Both the position numbers and the translations under genes were made by a program. The notes under the pieces are model-generated. The model ran no database searches and was not told where the DNA came from. It saw only the letters and a list, made by a program, of their open reading frames with translations. From Spongiibacter sp. IMCC21906 (lineage in GTDB: Bacteria; Pseudomonadota; Gammaproteobacteria; Pseudomonadales; Spongiibacteraceae), in the NCBI RefSeq assembly GCF_001010805.1, contig NZ_CP011477.1, forward strand, positions 3,404,501 to 3,468,500: 64,000 bases of DNA, given 5' to 3'. Shown here one piece after another: positions 46,808 through 57,184 of the stretch; positions within the stretch are counted from its first letter, which is position 1, and every line of letters starts with the position of its first letter.

Positions 46808-49039
46808 ATGAACTTAATCAAAAAACCCCACAGAACCGCCTTACAACTCGCAGCCTCGTCATTGCTCATTATCGGTCTAAGTCCAAATGGCTTGGCCGCT
46901 GATAACCCCACTACTGAAAACAAAGCCACCCCTGAGTCAGTGCATGTCATCGCCAAACGAGTGGTGCGCCGCAATCATGTGAACAGCCCTGCACCCAAAC
47001 TGGTTTACGACAGCGCGTTTTTTCAACGCTTTGAACCTATCTCGGTAGGCGATATGCTCAAGCGGGTTCCCGGTGTCAGCTTTACCAGTGATGTCGGCGA
47101 ATACGATTTACCCCGTCTGCGGGGCCTGGACTCAAAATATACCCAGGTGCTGATTAACGGTCGCCGTTTGCCCGGCGAAGAAAACAGTGGCGCGATTGCC
47201 GTTGACCGGATTCCGGCAGAAATGGTGGAGAAAATTGAAATTATTCGCAGCCCCAGCAGTGATATTGCCAGCCAAGGTATTGGCGGCACATTGAATATCA
47301 TTCTGAAAGAAGGCGCGAAATACCAAGGTGGTGTATGGCGTGTTGGCGCGGTCCATATGGACGAAACCGATGGCAGCGGTTTTATTGGTTTTACCGGCGT
47401 AGAGGGCAACACCGAATATAGTCTCTCAGCCAATATTCAAGAGCGCTACAACCCCAAAGAAAAAATCTCCAGCGCCGTAGAAGAAAACGAGCGAGAAGAC
47501 ACCGTCGAATCAGATACCCGAGACAGTCGAGATGCTTCACTGGCCGGGGATATCAGCTTTAAGATTGCAGAGGGCCAAAAGCTCAGTTTTAATCTTTTTT
47601 ATGTCGACACCGAAAGAGAAGAGGTCGAAAAAGTCCTGGTCTCAGCCTTTGAGCGTGACGATGCGAACAGTCCATTTAACCTTGACGAACAGAGCAACGA
47701 ATACCAGCTGGAAGAAATCGAGCAAAAAAATATTAACGTCGGTAGCGAATACCAGATAGAAACCGGCAGTGGCACCCTGACTTTATACGTCAGCAGCAAC
47801 CAATTTACCGAAGATAAAACCGAAACCAACAGCGAGTCAGACATCGGTGAGCCCCTGGAGCTGGATGAACGGGAAATTATTGATATCGACGATAGCGAAC
47901 AGCGCTATGGCGTAAAATGGGAGTTCGGCCAAGGCAAATTAGAAACCAAACTTGGCGCAGAGCTTTCTACAAAAGAAAGAGAATTTTCTTCCGTCGTATT
48001 CAATGACGAAGGCGAGCTGGACGACGAGAACGATGACTTTGCCGACTTTGACGCCACCACAGACGGGATCGATATCTTTGCTACCAGCCGCTGGAGCTTA
48101 AGCGAAAAATTTGAAACGGAAATTGGGGTTCGCGGTGAATTTCGTAAACAAGATATTCGCGGTGCCAATTTTGATGGCTCGGTTTCTCGCAGTGATGAAG
48201 AAGAACTGCAGTGGAGCCCCAGCGCGCATTTGCGCTGGCACCTAAGTGAGCAAAATCAAGCGAGATTGAGCATTGCCAGAACGGTGCGTTACCCTGAATT
48301 TGACCAGCTCAACCCCGTCACTCTCACCATAGACGACGAAAAATTTCAGGGTAATCCCCAGCTTGATCCAGAGACCGCATGGGGTGTCGACCTGGGCTTT
48401 GATCATTTTATTGGCGACAAGGGTGTAATGGGACTCAATGTTTTTTATCGCAGAATTGATGATCTAATTGAACTAACCCAGCAAGAGATTAGTTCGGGCG
48501 GAACGGAGTTTGACTTGATTCGCGCCATCAACAATAACAATCGCGGCCGCATCACCGGCATTGAGTTTGATGCCAGTAGCCCCATGACCTTGCTAGCACT
48601 GCCTAATATGCAAGGTTTTCTCAATATCAGCTATTTGGACTCCGAGATAGAAGATGCCTTTCTTGAGGGCGTAGAACGGCGGTTTAGCGGCCAAGCCAAG
48701 TATGTTTTCAATATTGGCTTTGAACACGAATTGCCCAACGTCAATATGAGCTACGGCATGAGCTACCAGCGCCAAGGCGACAGCGAAGAATTTGAAGGCG
48801 GTGAAGTAAATCGAATTAGCTACGATGGCAACCTGGAGCTGTTTATCGAAAAACGTTTTGCCAATGGCGACTACGTATTGCGCTTATCGGGTCAAAATTT
48901 ACTGGACGCCGAAAAACGCGAACGCATTCGTGAGTACGATGACGGCGACGCTTACCGCGCTGGCGAGCCTGCAAGCAGCGAGACCGAAGTAGAAGAAACC
49001 AGTCCCGCCATCATCCTGACGCTCCGAGGCCGTTTTTAA
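46808..49039 (+). CDS. TonB-dependent outer-membrane receptor, probably for phytate or inositol phosphates
   Basis: A 743-residue receptor. It has a signal peptide (to about residue 30), a TonB-box-like VHVIAKR segment, a plug domain (SVGDMLKRVPGVSF, LRGLDSKYTQVLINGRRLPG, IPAEMVEKIEIIRSPSSDIASQGIGG) and a 22-strand barrel ending in LTLRGRF, the normal aromatic end. The loops are acidic. The next gene is a beta-propeller phytase, so the probable ligand is phytate or its degradation products; iron complexes are the alternative. The candidate Pho box precedes it. Confidence 0.88.
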   Translation: MNLIKKPHRTALQLAASSLLIIGLSPNGLAADNPTTENKATPESVHVIAKRVVRRNHVNSPAPKLVYDSAFFQRFEPISVGDMLKRVPGVSFTSDVGEYDLPRLRGLDSKYTQVLINGRRLPGEENSGAIAVDRIPAEMVEKIEIIRSPSSDIASQGIGGTLNIILKEGAKYQGGVWRVGAVHMDETDGSGFIGFTGVEGNTEYSLSANIQERYNPKEKISSAVEENEREDTVESDTRDSRDASLAGDISFKIAEGQKLSFNLFYVDTEREEVEKVLVSAFERDDANSPFNLDEQSNEYQLEEIEQKNINVGSEYQIETGSGTLTLYVSSNQFTEDKTETNSESDIGEPLELDEREIIDIDDSEQRYGVKWEFGQGKLETKLGAELSTKEREFSSVVFNDEGELDDENDDFADFDATTDGIDIFATSRWSLSEKFETEIGVRGEFRKQDIRGANFDGSVSRSDEEELQWSPSAHLRWHLSEQNQARLSIARTVRYPEFDQLNPVTLTIDDEKFQGNPQLDPETAWGVDLGFDHFIGDKGVMGLNVFYRRIDDLIELTQQEISSGGTEFDLIRAINNNNRGRITGIEFDASSPMTLLALPNMQGFLNISYLDSEIEDAFLEGVERRFSGQAKYVFNIGFEHELPNVNMSYGMSYQRQGDSEEFEGGEVNRISYDGNLELFIEKRFANGDYVLRLSGQNLLDAEKRERIREYDDGDAYRAGEPASSETEVEETSPAIILTLRGRF

Positions 49040-49116
49040 GCCAAGGTAATTAACTGACCAGGGCTGCCAATGGCATCGGCGGCCCATCAATCACCAAAAC
49101 GAATAGAGCTGCAACC

Positions 49117-50715
49117 ATGAATAAACACCTTACTGGCTATATTGCCATCGCACTGAGTTTGGGTCTGAGTGCCTGCGGAACAAATACCTTAAACAACTCT
49201 AAGCAAGACGTATCCCGCTTTGATTTTGATGACAAACAAATCATTATGATTAGCCCCAGCGGTGACAAAACGCCAGTTTGGCGTAGCGACACCGAGATTG
49301 AAGCACTGGCTCAAAGCGGTAGCACTTTAATGTGGGGGCAGGGAGAATCGCCGGAGCTATGGAAGGGTAAGCCCTCTCAAGGCCTCGTTAACGGCGTGAA
49401 ACTTGCCAGCCTAGACCATGACATCGACGCCATTTGTTTTGCACCCATAGAAAAAGGCGTCGAGGATGTGTTTATCAGCGATGGCGATGGTCGAATTTTT
49501 CATTATTGGTTACGTGATAAAGCAAGCCCCGCACTTATCCCCGTCAGGCAACTGAACAGCAATCCGGATATTAAATCCTGCGTGCTGAGTGAATCGCAGC
49601 TTTATTTAAAAGACCCTTACCTGGGTGTGTTAAAGCTAGACCGCAATCCAGAAAATGACGGCATTTTGCGCCCCGCTAATCATACGGCCGATAAAGCCTA
49701 TGCCGCAGCACTTAAGCGCGACGAGATAAGCGCTAGCACAAGACTAAAGCCAAACAACACTCTTCCCCACGTCATCGCCAACATGGAAACTACCTCGGTT
49801 GAGAATCATGGTGATGCCGCCGACGATCCCGCCATTCTGGTTTGGCAGGACAGCAGCTTTTGGATTGCGGGCACCGACAAGCAGCGGGGGCTCAGAATGT
49901 ATAACCAACACGGTGAGCAAATTCACTTTCAACCACGGGGACGTATTAATAATGTCGACGCGGTGGCACTGGACTCAGATCGTTATTTGCTCGCCGCCAG
50001 CAACCGTACCGCAAAAAGTATAGACCTCTACATTGCCCAGCAATCAAACAACCAGCTCAAATTTTTAAGAGCCATCCCACTTACCCTGGATGATCCCTAT
50101 GGCTTATGCATGGGAAAAGACGCCCTAAGCAATATTAACGTCTTTGTCGGTGACTCAGAAAAAGTGGTTGAACATTGGCGGCTCAACAAAACGGCAACAA
50201 ATCAGCAACGCCTGCACAGCTACCACTTTGACTCTCAAACCGAAGGCTGCGTGTATGCCACAGATGAAAATGTACTTTATGTCGGTCAGGAAGATAAAGG
50301 AATCTGGCGCATTGCATTAGACGATAAAGAAAAAAGCCTGCTAGAAAGTATCGAAACCGGCGACCTAATAGCCGATGTTGAAGGTCTTGATATTTATCAC
50401 GACCCACAACGCGGCCCCTTGCTTATTGCCTCCAGCCAAGGGGATGACAGCTATATCATCTACAGCATCAATCCCTGGCAGCAATTATTGAAATTTAAAA
50501 TTGGCCCCGACTATCTACGGGGCATTGATGGCAGCTCAGAAACCGATGGACTTGCAGTCACTAGCCTGCCACTAAACGGCTACCCAAAAGGCGTACTCGT
50601 CGTGCAAGATGGTCGTAACCGCAGCCCCCAAGCCAATCAAAACTTTAAGCTAATAGACTGGCAAAAATTAGAGGCCCTGCTACCACCTATAGCGTCACCC
50701 ACTGTAAGCAACTAG
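49117..50715 (+). CDS. Beta-propeller phytase lipoprotein (3-phytase), two-domain form
   Basis: A 532-residue lipoprotein with lipobox LSAC (Cys20). Residues ~215-525 carry the phytase signatures: DAADDPAI (233-240), NNVD (278-281) and the C-terminal VVQDGRNRSPQANQNFK. Residues ~30-200 look like an incomplete propeller half (ISDGDGRIFHYW), as in known dual-domain phytases. The enzyme removes phosphates from calcium-phytate outside the cell; the lipid anchor puts it on the outer membrane next to the receptor. It follows the receptor gene by 77 bases. Confidence 0.9.
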   Translation: MNKHLTGYIAIALSLGLSACGTNTLNNSKQDVSRFDFDDKQIIMISPSGDKTPVWRSDTEIEALAQSGSTLMWGQGESPELWKGKPSQGLVNGVKLASLDHDIDAICFAPIEKGVEDVFISDGDGRIFHYWLRDKASPALIPVRQLNSNPDIKSCVLSESQLYLKDPYLGVLKLDRNPENDGILRPANHTADKAYAAALKRDEISASTRLKPNNTLPHVIANMETTSVENHGDAADDPAILVWQDSSFWIAGTDKQRGLRMYNQHGEQIHFQPRGRINNVDAVALDSDRYLLAASNRTAKSIDLYIAQQSNNQLKFLRAIPLTLDDPYGLCMGKDALSNINVFVGDSEKVVEHWRLNKTATNQQRLHSYHFDSQTEGCVYATDENVLYVGQEDKGIWRIALDDKEKSLLESIETGDLIADVEGLDIYHDPQRGPLLIASSQGDDSYIIYSINPWQQLLKFKIGPDYLRGIDGSSETDGLAVTSLPLNGYPKGVLVVQDGRNRSPQANQNFKLIDWQKLEALLPPIASPTVSN

Positions 50716-50782
50716 CGCTTTCAAGCAGGCAAGACCTACTCTCTACAGAGCGATAGCCGTCGCTTTAATACAGTCTTCATTA

Positions 50783-50804
50783 AGCCCCTGGCGCACCAGG
50801 GGCT
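50783..50804 (+). promoter_or_regulatory. Strong hairpin between phytase and symporter genes
   Basis: AGCCCCTGG (50783-50791), loop CGCA, CCAGGGGCT (50796-50804): a perfect 9-bp stem. No T-tract follows, so it may be a processing or attenuating element that lowers expression of the symporter relative to the phytase. Confidence 0.45.
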
Positions 50805-50899
50805 GGTCTAATTCCTGCATATTTTATTATCACGCTGCGGGGACAACTATACGACTACAAACCCCGCGTTAAAAAGGAGAGCCGTTAGGAGTCGCCACG

Positions 50900-52456
50900 G
50901 TGAGTAACACCGCCTCCACATTACATTCCCTCGATTACGTTGTAATATCCACTTATGCCCTTGTGGTTATTGCTTTGTGCATCAAATTAACCCGTCGCGC
51001 TCCTGATATGGAGGAACTTTTTCTGGCCGGGCGTAGCCTTGGCCCGGTGGTGATTGGCCTATCTCTGTTTGCGTCAAATATCTCATCAACAACCCTTATC
51101 GGCCTTCCTGGCGCTGCTTGGGAGCACGGTATTTCGGTAGCCAATTACGAATGGATGGCCGGGCTGGTACTCCTTTTCAGCGCATTTTTTGTTGCCCCCG
51201 TATTTATTCGCCAACGAGTCACTACCGTACCCGAAATTCTTGAACGTCGTTTTGATCCAAGGCTTCGCAAATACCTTTCGGCAACATCCCTTTTTTTGAG
51301 CGTGGTTTTAGATACCGCAGGCAGTCTTTACGCTGGCGCCTTGGTGTTAATGCTTTTTGTACCGGGTTTAAGTCTCGGCCCTACTTGTGCGGTCATGGCG
51401 TTATTTGCCGGCGTCTACACCGCCGCTGGTGGCCTTAGAGCCGTTGCCTATACTGATGTGCTGCAAGCCATCGTCTTGTTACTGGGCTCCGCGGTACTCA
51501 GCACCTTGGTTTTTGCCCAGTTTGATTACAGCTGGCAGCAAGTTACCGCCGCTGTCGATGCCAAGCACATGTCGTTAATTCGGCCTTTAGATGACCCCGC
51601 GCTGCCTTGGCTCGGCACCTTAATCGGCCTGCCCATTCTCGGCTTTTATTATTGGACCATGAACCAATACGTCGCCCAACGTTTGCTGGGGGCAAGAAGC
51701 ACTGATGCTGTAGCCAAAGGCGCCCTACTCGCTGCTGCCTTAAAATTGCTACCGTTATTTTTAATGGTATTACCCGGCGCCATGGCCGCGGCCCTGTTTA
51801 CCGACCTTGACCGCGCCGACACAGTCTTTCCTAGATTGATCAGCGAATTTGCCCCACCAGGGATCGCAGGCTTGATGCTGGCAGGATTAATGGCTGCCAT
51901 TATGTCCAGCGTTGACTCGGCACTCAACTCCGCCTCAACCTTGTTTATGGTCGATTTTGTAAAACCAAAAAAACCTGAACTCAACCCGGAACAAATGGCC
52001 CGCTGGGGACGCTACACCACATTAACGCTAATGGTTTTAGCGGCGATATGGGCACCCGCGATAGATAATTTTCCCGGTCTATTTGCCTATTTGCAGCAGG
52101 CCTTTGCCTACGTCACCCCGCCACTGGTGGCGGTGTTTGCGGTGGGCTTTATCAGTCGATCCGTTTCAAGCAATGCAGCATTTAACGGGACTATTTGTGG
52201 CCATGCTATTTCGCTTGTTCTTTTTATTGGCGCGCAACTCGACTGGCATCGTATTCATTTCACCATTGTGGCGGGCTTGCTGTTTGCGCTAACTGTACTG
52301 GTTATTTATCTTTTTCAATGGCTGTCAGCACAAAAACCCCGTCAAACCCAGCTTGAGATAACGAGCCAACAAGCAGTACCTATATCAGCAAAAAACAAAA
52401 TAATGGCTGCTCTCATCACACTGCTGACATTAGCCATGCTTATTCTATTTTGGTGA
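50900..52456 (+). CDS. Sodium:solute symporter, SGLT-like; possible inositol transporter
   Basis: A 518-residue inner-membrane protein with about 13-14 helices of the SSS family. Typical segments are GLSLFASNISSTTLIGLPGA, VTTVPEILERRF, AVAYTDVLQAIVLLLG and LMLAGLMAAIMSSVDSALNS, close to glucose and myo-inositol symporters. It starts with GTG, preceded by AGGAG. It lies 184 bases after the phytase, and myo-inositol is the dephosphorylated product of phytate, so inositol uptake is a reasonable inference, not shown. Confidence 0.82.
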   Translation: MSNTASTLHSLDYVVISTYALVVIALCIKLTRRAPDMEELFLAGRSLGPVVIGLSLFASNISSTTLIGLPGAAWEHGISVANYEWMAGLVLLFSAFFVAPVFIRQRVTTVPEILERRFDPRLRKYLSATSLFLSVVLDTAGSLYAGALVLMLFVPGLSLGPTCAVMALFAGVYTAAGGLRAVAYTDVLQAIVLLLGSAVLSTLVFAQFDYSWQQVTAAVDAKHMSLIRPLDDPALPWLGTLIGLPILGFYYWTMNQYVAQRLLGARSTDAVAKGALLAAALKLLPLFLMVLPGAMAAALFTDLDRADTVFPRLISEFAPPGIAGLMLAGLMAAIMSSVDSALNSASTLFMVDFVKPKKPELNPEQMARWGRYTTLTLMVLAAIWAPAIDNFPGLFAYLQQAFAYVTPPLVAVFAVGFISRSVSSNAAFNGTICGHAISLVLFIGAQLDWHRIHFTIVAGLLFALTVLVIYLFQWLSAQKPRQTQLEITSQQAVPISAKNKIMAALITLLTLAMLILFW

Positions 52457-52833
52457 ATTGTATTTCTTACGGACAAAAAAAGGGGTCGCAGACGCGAACC
52501 CCGAAAACTCAAAACTGAGCATAAACCATAGTGGAGACTTCCCGCTTAGCAAGCTTTGTTGCAGCCGTTTGCTAAAGCATAAATCTAGCTTACGCCCCGC
52601 AAGACAAACAAAGAATAGCGCCTGTGTGTCATAGAAAGAAAAAGCAGCTAAGCATCTTCGTTTTGAGATGCAAGTCTCAAAATTCTGTCCGATAAAATAA
52701 ATACTCTTTAACCCCCCTGAGCGGAGGCGCATCAACCTCCCCATTCCTCGACGTTAGCCGAAACCTACCTTTAAGAGCTTTTCATATCGCAATTACCGCA
52801 AAGTTTATTAGGCATCTGACCGAGCCGGAAACA

Positions 52834-52861
52834 CTAGACCCAGGCTCAAGGCCGGGGTGAC
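52834..52861 (-). repeat. REP-like element in reverse orientation
   Basis: The complement reads GTCACCCCGGCCTTGAG then CCTGGGTCTAG. It has the same GTCAxCCCGG...GxxTCxAG frame as the palindromic core of the downstream tandem units, but on the opposite strand. Confidence 0.65.
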
Positions 52862-52910
52862 AACACAGTGATGCATTAGCCATGCCTTCAACTTTTGGGC
52901 TTGAAACACA

Positions 52911-53575
52911 TTCACTCCCAAATTTTCTTACACACCAAGCCATTCCGGACTTTTAAGTCGGGATCCAGCAATACCACCATAACTCCCTTGTAGTTGAAGC
53001 CATCCAGCACAGAATTGCATATAAAACTGTCAGGTTTGCTGGTAAGTCACTAGCTTCCATGACTCTGAAGCTCGATAAAAGCCGCGGCAAAAATATGAGT
53101 GTGGCATTAATCCATTCGATAACTGTTGATGCTGCTAAATACGTCAACTCCCAAATTTTATTAACCGCCAGGTCATCCCGGCCCTCCGAGCCGGGATCCA
53201 GCAGTACCACCCCTTGTAGCTGAAGCCATCCAGCCCGGAATTGCATATACCACAGTCAGGTTTGCTGGTAAGTCACTAGCTTCCATGAAGCTGAAGCTCG
53301 GCAAAAACCGAGACAAAAATACGATAGTGGCATTGCTCATTCCATAACTTTTTATGCTGCTAAATACGTCAACTCCCAAATTTTATTAACCGCTAGGTCA
53401 TCCCGGCCTTTTGAGCCGGGATCCAGAAATACCACCATACCCCCTAGAGGAGGCCATACAGCATGGAATTTCTATACAAAAATTCTAAAGCTTAATAGTA
53501 AGCAGCTAGCTTCAGTGAAGCTGAACTTCGGTAAAAGGCAACGGCAATAATAGATTTTTCCATTACTCAATAGCC
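52911..53575 (+). repeat. Degenerate tandem array of a ~225-bp unit (about three copies)
   Basis: Units begin at ACTCCCAAATTTT positions 52914, 53147 and 53372 (spacing 233 and 225). Each unit contains a REP-like palindrome (52940-52968, 53172-53201, 53397-53426: GTCATCCCGG ... CCGGGATCCAG). It is followed by a conserved stretch with GCTAGCTTC/ACTAGCTTCC and GAAGCTGAAGCTCGG. The third copy is diverged and loses its end near 53575. Confidence 0.88.
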
Positions 53576-53705
53576 AAGATTGGCGTTGTTCAGTGCTTCT
53601 ACACCAAGCGTTGCCACACAAATTTACAGAGGTAATGCTCGTGGCATGACACTGCATAACGTTAACGCTCCACCGACTTCACTTTTATAAATGTCGCGCA
53701 CAAAA

Positions 53706-53731
53706 AAAGGGGTAAGTTACCTTACCCCTTT
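53706..53731 (-). terminator. Rho-independent terminator of the TSP3 lipoprotein gene
   Basis: AAAGGGGTAAG (53706-53716), loop TTAC, CTTACCCCTTT (53721-53731): a perfect 11-bp stem. On the minus strand it is followed by seven T bases. It lies 26 bases after the stop codon. Confidence 0.9.
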
Positions 53732-53756
53732 AGATTGCTTAAGCGATGAAACGTGT

Positions 53757-56700
53757 TTAGCCGGGAATAGGAAGCAGATCTAACAAGCCTGGCAAAAGAT
53801 CGGTAAGAAAACTCAAGCCAGCTGCTGGATCTTCGGGGTTAAGAATACCGGCCAAGGCATCAAGGCCGCCTTCACCACCGCCCAAGGTTTCAATGAGCCC
53901 GGTTATCACGTCCTGAGGATCTTCACCCAAACCTTCCAAAGCATCGGTCAACACATCCAGTCCAGCGGTTGGATCGCCGCCGCCAAGATCGCCAAGTAGG
54001 TCAGCAATCACTTGTTGTGGATCTTGCCCTAGCCCCTCAAGTGCATCACTTAACACACCCAAACCAGCCAAAGGACCTTCTTCACCACCCAGTGCATCAA
54101 GCAGCCCAGTAATAGCGTTCTGAGGGTCTTCACCCAGGCCTTCAAGTGCATCAGTTAGCACATCCAAGCCAGCCAAGGGACCTTCTTCACCACCAAGCGA
54201 TTCAAGCAAGCCAGCAATAGCGGCCTCAGGATCTTGACCAAGACCTTCAAGCACATCGGTTAACACGCTCAGACCCGCCAATGGGCCCTCTTCACCACCC
54301 AATGTTGCTAACAGCTCAGTAATAGCCTGCTGAGGGTCTTCACCAAGAGCATCCAACAAGGTGTCTAAACCGCCGCTAGGATCATTGTCACCCAACAGCT
54401 CCAACAATGTTGCCAAGCCAGCAGTTGGATCATCGTTGCCAAGCAGATCCAGCAGATCAGCCAGTTGCTCTGGGAACAATTCTGCTAACTGCTCTGGATC
54501 CAAGCCATTTTCAATAGCTTCCGCTAGCGGCTCAGGCAAGAAGCCCTCACCTAATAGCTCGGTCAACAACGCAGGGTCAATAGCAGATGGATCTTCTGGC
54601 GCGTTGGGATCAAGAATTACCCGCTCTGCAGCAGTACAAGCTTCATAAACATAGATTGCTTCATTGAGATCTACGGTCAGCACCTGCGCATCAACAACCA
54701 AATCAACCCGGTCATAATCGCTAGTGCTGATAAAGCCCAGCAGGTATTTGGCCTCAGAGGTCGTGGACTCCAAGTCAGGGAAAGCATCTGGGTCAACTGG
54801 GAATTGACCTACAAAACCACCCTGTGCGGAGTTGCTCTGCACAACACCTTGACCAAGTAGAGCAATAGAGGTGTTTTCATTCACCCCTGCACCCTCTTGC
54901 TGCACATCATCCAAGTAAGTTCTAACGGTGAAGTTACGTAACAGGCTCAAATCCACTGTGCCGCCGGGTACGGTGACAATAAAGCCGACTACTTGACCAG
55001 CCTCAACAGCTTCAGGGAAGTTGACCTGTAGGGTCTGTGAACCTGTCAGATTAAGACCACCATCACCTAGCAAGGCGTCCAACAGACCAACGTTATAGTT
55101 AACGATGGCGAACGAGTCGAGGTCATTATCAATCGCATTGTCAGGAGATGTAACGCCACAACCTTCCACCAGAGGGTCAGTCAACAAGTCAGTCAGTGTA
55201 CAAACCAGACCCGTTTCAACTGCTGTCACGGTAGTGCCAACAGGTGAGCCTGCGGAACACTGGAAGTTGGAGGCAATTGCCGCCACATCACAGGCATCGC
55301 CGACACCGTCGCCATCACTATCCTGTTGATCAGGATTAGGCAGCGGGCAGTTATCTACATCGTCATTGACGGTGTCATTATCTGAATCGTCATCACAGAC
55401 ATCACCGATACCGTCCTGGTCGTAATCGGTTTGGGCTTCATTGGGGACAGTTGGACAGTTATCAACATCATCAATAACGTTATCACTATCGCCATCACCT
55501 TCACAGGCATCGCCTAGTTCTGTATTGGTTCCTGAATTAGTTTGATCAAAATTCGGCACAAACTGGCAGTTGTCTGAGGTATCCAAGATGCCATCTGCAT
55601 CATCATCAACATCACAGGCATCACCTTGTGCGTCACCATCGGCAAAACCGGCATCGGTATTAGTTTGGTCGGTATTAGCATCAGCGGGGCAGTTATCCGC
55701 TCCGTCAAAAATGCCATCGTTATCCGAATCGTCACAGGCGTCGCCAATACCATCGCCATCAAATTCATCTTCTTGACCAGGGTTAGCGGTCATCGGACAG
55801 TTATCGAAGTCGTCCTCAAACAGGTCGCCGTCTTCATCATCCTGACAAGCATCACCTTGGCCTTCACCATCAGTGTTGGTTTGGTCTGGGTTAGCAACCA
55901 ATGGGCAGTTATCGGCATCATTTAATTCGCCGTCACCGTCCTTATCTTGGTCACAAGCATCGCCCTGCCCATCCATATCAATGTCGCTTTGAGATGCATT
56001 GACATCTGCAGGACAATTATCGAATGGATCTAAAACACCATCGTTATCCGAGTCGTCACAGACATCGCCAATACCATCCCCATCACTATCATTCTGGTTG
56101 GCATTAGGCACGGTTGGGCAGTTATCAAAACCGTTGGTTAAACCATCGCCATCGCGGTCTTCCTGACAAGCGTCACCAGTACCATCGCCGTCTGAATCTG
56201 TTTGGTTAGGGTTGGCAACCAAAGGACAGTTATCAGGTTCACCGTCGTTGACGCCATCGCCATCGTCGTCGGTATCGCAGGCATCACCCGCGCCATCGCT
56301 ATCGGTATCACGCTGATCGGGGTTTGGCACCAAGGGGCAGTTATCTACCGCATCAACAATGCCGTCACCTGCGCCGACGTCGCTGTCATCACAAGCATCG
56401 CCGACACCGTCATTATCCACGGTGTCTTCTTGACCGGGGTTGGCCACCAGCGGGCAGTTATCCGCAGTATCGTCTACGCCGTCACCGTCAAAATCGGTTT
56501 CACAAGCATCGCCGACACCATCATTATCAGTGTCAGTTTGCAGCGGGTTAGAAACCGCAGGACAGTTATCCGCATCATCATCTGCACCGTCACCGTCGTC
56601 ATCACCATCACAGGCATCGCCTAAACCATCATTGTCAGAGTCGGTCTGGGCTGCATTGGCCGCGCTGGGGCAGTTATCGCTCAGGTCGAAAACCCCATCA

Positions 56701-57161
56701 GAATCGGAGTCGTCACAGGCATCACCAATACCATCGTTATCAGCATCCAACTGATTGTCATTGGCTATTAACGGACAATTGTCGGGCACATCATCATTGA
56801 CACCATCGCCGTCATCGTCCGTATCGCAGGTATCACCAACATCGTCGTCATCCGTATCACGCTGATTGGTATTGGCATCGGTTGGGCAATTATCGATGTC
56901 GTCCGCAATACCATCGTCATCGGCATCCAGAAAATCACAGGCATCACCAATGTCATCATTATCTGCATCAGCTTGGTCTGCATTGACAATGTTTGGGCAA
57001 TTGTCTTCGCTATCAACTACACCGTCGTTATCGGTATCAGTTGCCGCTGGCGGTGGTGTTGTGCCACCACCGCTATCATTATCCGCGGAATTACACCCCA
57101 CCAACTGCAGGCTGAGCGCGCTGGACATTAATAGCGCAGCGATAAGTTTACTAAGTTGCAT
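53757..57161 (-). CDS. Calcium-binding TSP3-repeat lipoprotein with 35-residue C-terminal repeats
   Basis: A 1134-residue surface or periplasmic lipoprotein; the lipobox LVGC gives Cys23. Residues ~42-625 contain 16 thrombospondin type-3 units (core DNCP...DxDxDGxGDxCD), which bind calcium and form a stiff rod. Residues ~635-845 are a beta-rich domain with several cysteines, not recognised. Residues ~905-1105 consist of leucine- and glycine-rich repeats of about 35 residues ([29 protein letters not shown]), also not recognised. The gene follows an OmpA-type gene by 23 bases, so the two probably work together at the cell envelope. GAGGAG precedes the ATG. Confidence 0.85.
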   Translation of the reverse strand: MQLSKLIAALLMSSALSLQLVGCNSADNDSGGGTTPPPAATDTDNDGVVDSEDNCPNIVNADQADADNDDIGDACDFLDADDDGIADDIDNCPTDANTNQRDTDDDDVGDTCDTDDDGDGVNDDVPDNCPLIANDNQLDADNDGIGDACDDSDSDGVFDLSDNCPSAANAAQTDSDNDGLGDACDGDDDGDGADDDADNCPAVSNPLQTDTDNDGVGDACETDFDGDGVDDTADNCPLVANPGQEDTVDNDGVGDACDDSDVGAGDGIVDAVDNCPLVPNPDQRDTDSDGAGDACDTDDDGDGVNDGEPDNCPLVANPNQTDSDGDGTGDACQEDRDGDGLTNGFDNCPTVPNANQNDSDGDGIGDVCDDSDNDGVLDPFDNCPADVNASQSDIDMDGQGDACDQDKDGDGELNDADNCPLVANPDQTNTDGEGQGDACQDDEDGDLFEDDFDNCPMTANPGQEDEFDGDGIGDACDDSDNDGIFDGADNCPADANTDQTNTDAGFADGDAQGDACDVDDDADGILDTSDNCQFVPNFDQTNSGTNTELGDACEGDGDSDNVIDDVDNCPTVPNEAQTDYDQDGIGDVCDDDSDNDTVNDDVDNCPLPNPDQQDSDGDGVGDACDVAAIASNFQCSAGSPVGTTVTAVETGLVCTLTDLLTDPLVEGCGVTSPDNAIDNDLDSFAIVNYNVGLLDALLGDGGLNLTGSQTLQVNFPEAVEAGQVVGFIVTVPGGTVDLSLLRNFTVRTYLDDVQQEGAGVNENTSIALLGQGVVQSNSAQGGFVGQFPVDPDAFPDLESTTSEAKYLLGFISTSDYDRVDLVVDAQVLTVDLNEAIYVYEACTAAERVILDPNAPEDPSAIDPALLTELLGEGFLPEPLAEAIENGLDPEQLAELFPEQLADLLDLLGNDDPTAGLATLLELLGDNDPSGGLDTLLDALGEDPQQAITELLATLGGEEGPLAGLSVLTDVLEGLGQDPEAAIAGLLESLGGEEGPLAGLDVLTDALEGLGEDPQNAITGLLDALGGEEGPLAGLGVLSDALEGLGQDPQQVIADLLGDLGGGDPTAGLDVLTDALEGLGEDPQDVITGLIETLGGGEGGLDALAGILNPEDPAAGLSFLTDLLPGLLDLLPIPG
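53846..54446. repeat. Coding repeat of about 105 bp in the TSP3 lipoprotein gene
   Basis: Translation shows four to five successive units of 34-35 residues with GLG[QE]DPQ near the start, [11 protein letters not shown] in the middle and VLTDALE at the end. Shorter, older units ([15 protein letters not shown]) flank them on the upstream side. The unit length in DNA is 102-105 bp. Confidence 0.85.
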
Positions 57162-57184
57162 TTCCTGCTCCTCGACTTCTTTTC

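Larger units (their letters stand above)
52457..53756. other. 1.3 kb non-coding region with repeats
   Basis: No credible gene. The region holds a minus-oriented hairpin (GGGGTCGC-AGAC-GCGAACCCC, about 52484-52504, preceded by A-tract), a lone inverted REP-like element (52834-52861), a tandem array (52911-53575) and the terminator of the next gene (53706-53731). Open frames of 60-99 codons inside the array repeat with the DNA period and lack ribosome sites. Confidence 0.75.

Noticed and set aside
52953-53657. Three short minus-strand frames (61-97 codons) with similar peptides in the intergenic array
   Set aside because: Their similarity follows from the underlying DNA repeat; no ribosome sites and the repeats have different frame lengths.
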